Below the pieces are notes generated by a model. The model saw only the letters and a list, made by a program, of their open reading frames with translations, was not told where the DNA came from and searched no databases. This document shows positions 50,623-52,749 of a stretch of 52,749 nucleotides of DNA, piece by piece. Every line of letters begins with the position of its first letter. Within the stretch, counting starts at the first letter, position 1. The DNA is from Polaromonas sp. (GTDB taxonomy: Bacteria; Pseudomonadota; Gammaproteobacteria; Burkholderiales; Burkholderiaceae_C): contig NZ_JADMJK010000121.1 of the NCBI RefSeq assembly GCF_018780625.1, forward strand, positions 1 through 52,749, in the 5' to 3' direction. Made by a program: the position numbers and the translations under genes.

Positions 50623-50650
50623 ACCGTGCGGGGCCTGGTCCCCGCACGGT
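50623..50650. repeat. Perfect inverted repeat between phnD and phnC
   Basis: accgtgcgggg-cctggt-ccccgcacggt, 11-bp perfect arms. Confidence 0.85.
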
Positions 50651-50725
50651 ACTTCATGAAACTTTGTGGGACAGCCCGCGCTTCAGGCGCTGAGCAAGCC
50701 CTGTCCCCAACTGATTAGGACGGTC

Positions 50726-51538
50726 ATGATCCGCTTCAACTCTCTTTCCAAAGTCTGGCCTGACGGCACTCAGGCGGTGGCCAATGTCTCGCTGGAGATC
50801 CCGCGCGGTCAGTTCTGCGTCATTCTGGGCCCTTCTGGCGCGGGCAAATCCACGCTCTTGCGCGCCGTCAACGGCTTGATGAAACCCACGCAAGGCAGCG
50901 TCGCCATCGATGGCGTGCCCTTGTCCACAGCAAGCGAACGGGCCTTGCGCCAGCGCGTCGCCATGATTCACCAGCACTTCAACCTGACCAACCGCATGAG
51001 CGTGGCGGGCAATGTACTGGCAGGCCTGTTGCCGGTGGTGCCCACGGTGCGTGCGCTGCTGGGCTGGTTTCGGCCGGAGCACCGGGCCAAAGCCTGCAAG
51101 TTGCTGCAAAACGTGGGACTGTCGCCCGCCCATTTGCAGCGCAGGGCGGGGGACCTCTCGGGCGGACAACAACAGCGCGTGGGTATTGCCCGCGCTTTCA
51201 TGCTCGACCCTGAAGTGGTACTCGCCGACGAGCCCGTGGCCAGCCTGGACCCGAAAATTTCCCGCGACATCCTGACGCTGATCCGCGATGCCGCCCGTGA
51301 GCGCGGCACCACGGTGCTGTGCAGCCTGCATCAGATTGACCTGGCACGCGAGTTTGGCGACCGCATCGTGGGCATGCGCGACGGTCAGGTGGTGTTTGAC
51401 GGCACGCCCGCCGACTTCACCGACGAGCGCGTGCGGGCCCTGTACCACGGCGCGCAATGGGACGATCAACCGGCTCAGGTGACCGAATCCGATGACACCG
51501 CGCACGCGCAGCCCGCCATGGCGCCGGCCCTGGCCTGA
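50726..51538 (+). CDS. phnC: Phosphonate ABC transporter ATP-binding protein
   Basis: Walker A LGPSGAGKSTLLRAVNGL; LSGGQQQRVGIARAF; adjacent to phnD/phnE. Confidence 0.96.
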   Translation: MIRFNSLSKVWPDGTQAVANVSLEIPRGQFCVILGPSGAGKSTLLRAVNGLMKPTQGSVAIDGVPLSTASERALRQRVAMIHQHFNLTNRMSVAGNVLAGLLPVVPTVRALLGWFRPEHRAKACKLLQNVGLSPAHLQRRAGDLSGGQQQRVGIARAFMLDPEVVLADEPVASLDPKISRDILTLIRDAARERGTTVLCSLHQIDLAREFGDRIVGMRDGQVVFDGTPADFTDERVRALYHGAQWDDQPAQVTESDDTAHAQPAMAPALA

Positions 51539-51547
51539 GAACACATC

Positions 51548-52573
51548 ATGAATACCAAACCCATTCCCGTGCCCGCGCCGGGCACCCCGCTGCATTGGCA
51601 GCTTGACGCGCCGTACACCGCACGCCATGTGTTGATCGCCCTGGCCCTGCTGGTGGTCATTCTTTTCACCGGCCACCGTACCGAAATGGACCGCATGGTC
51701 GTCATGAGCGCCCAAGCCGTGGGCAAGCTCATCGGTGTGGCGGACGACTCGCAAGTGGTGCGCGGGCTGTCGCGCGTGGCGCAGTCCATGTGGCCGCCTG
51801 TCATGGGTGAGAAAGAGGAGGTGGCTCGCCTGCCTGAGCTGGACAAGAGCCGCCTGCCTTTGTTCTCGCACGTCGAAGTGCAGGAGCGCACCGAGCAGCG
51901 GCTGAACCCGCAAACGCTGCAGATGGAGACAGAGACCGAACGCATCGAGTACCTGGTGCAACCCGTCGGCTACCTCTGGACGGTGTTCGTCAAGATGGTC
52001 GAGACGTTTGAGATTGCCATCTGGGGCACCCTGCTGTCGATGCTGTTGTCCGTCCCGCTGGCCTATTACGCGGCGCGCAACTACAGCCCCAATCGCACCA
52101 CCTACACCCTGGCGCGTGGAAGCATCAGCCTGCTGCGCTCGGCGCCGGAACTGATCGTCGCGCTGTTTCTGGTGCTGGCCTACGGCTTTGGCCCCATCGC
52201 GGGTGTGTTGGCGCTGGGTCTGCATGCCGCGGGTTTTCTGGGCAAGTTCTACGCCGAGGACATCGAAAACGCCGACAAAAAACCCCAGGAAGCGCTCGAA
52301 GCCATTGGCGCGGGCAAGCTCAAAACGCTGTGGTACGGCGTCATTCCCCAGGTCTTGCCGCAATACATCGCTTACTCCCTGTACATCCTGGACCGCAACC
52401 TGCGCATGGCCACCGTGATCGGCCTGGTCGGCGCGGGCGGTATCGGTCAGGAACTCAAGGGCCGCTTCGACATGTTCCAGTACGGGCATGTCGCGACCAT
52501 TTTGCTGGCGATCTTCATTGCGGTATTCGTGTTGGACCAGTTTTCGGCCCGCCTGCGCGCCAAGCTGATCTGA
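51548..52573 (+). CDS. phnE: Phosphonate ABC transporter permease
   Basis: ETFEIAIWGTLLSMLLSVPLAYYAARN ... EALEAIGAGKLKTLWYGVIPQVLPQYIAYSLYILDRNLRMATVIGLVGAGGIG. Confidence 0.95.
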   Translation: MNTKPIPVPAPGTPLHWQLDAPYTARHVLIALALLVVILFTGHRTEMDRMVVMSAQAVGKLIGVADDSQVVRGLSRVAQSMWPPVMGEKEEVARLPELDKSRLPLFSHVEVQERTEQRLNPQTLQMETETERIEYLVQPVGYLWTVFVKMVETFEIAIWGTLLSMLLSVPLAYYAARNYSPNRTTYTLARGSISLLRSAPELIVALFLVLAYGFGPIAGVLALGLHAAGFLGKFYAEDIENADKKPQEALEAIGAGKLKTLWYGVIPQVLPQYIAYSLYILDRNLRMATVIGLVGAGGIGQELKGRFDMFQYGHVATILLAIFIAVFVLDQFSARLRAKLI

Positions 52574-52658
52574 AGGCGGCGATGACGATGCAAATCCGAT
52601 TCCCGATATCTGCTTATCTAGATGTCTCCATCAATTTTCTGAAACAAGGAGCCCGCGC

Positions 52659-52749
52659 ATGAGGCCTTCTTCACCCCCCTTGGATGTGACGCATGAGCGC
52701 GCCCAATGGCCGCGTCTGTTGCTGGCTTGCCCGCCCGAGTCGGTGCGCG
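52659..52749 (+). CDS. phnG: Start of next phn-operon gene, probably PhnG (truncated by window end)
   Basis: acaaggagcccgcgc ATG; MRPSSPPLDVTHERAQWPRLLLACPPESVRA; position matches phnFDCE-G order. Confidence 0.5.
   Translation, partial: MRPSSPPLDVTHERAQWPRLLLACPPESVR

Noticed and set aside
50654-52489. 611-aa minus-strand ORF over phnC/phnE
   Set aside because: Shadow ORF; low-complexity His/Gln/Arg-rich translation, opposite conserved ABC genes.

Overview
The window is a high-GC betaproteobacterial chromosomal segment, most like Comamonadaceae (Polaromonas/Rhodoferax/Variovorax-like) judging from gene content and dispersed repeats. That placement is inference. Most of it is housekeeping and transport genes: BKACE/3HCDH, AsmA-like, uracil permease, AGCS-dadA-argP, LivK-type SBP plus a multi-PAS kinase, lplT, alr, radA, ilvE, waaF, AmpG-like MFS, M48 peptidase, ferredoxin, PHB-depolymerase-like esterase, RIO kinase and phnFDCE(G). 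Three accessory zones stand out. (1) A compact defence/addiction island at ~1.56-9.2 kb holds a wHTH-nucleotidyltransferase/HEPN-like pair, a type III R-M system and a three-gene toxin-antitoxin cluster with a HigA-like gene. (2) A canonical-looking MntA/HepT (type VII TA) pair lies at ~29.2-30.0 kb. (3) A decayed copper-resistance island at ~35.3-41.1 kb is bounded on the left by an IS1634-like transposase remnant. It carries CusF-like, copRS-like, copK and cupredoxin genes plus an internally deleted multicopper oxidase. The most unusual observations are palindromic dispersed repeats that appear to be inserted in frame inside three intact protein genes (mod, dadA and a sensor kinase), a multicopper oxidase collapsed in frame to one hybrid cupredoxin domain, and two dissimilar NTase/HEPN pairs in one window. 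No tRNA, rRNA or CRISPR array was recognised. All family calls were made by eye, without database searches.
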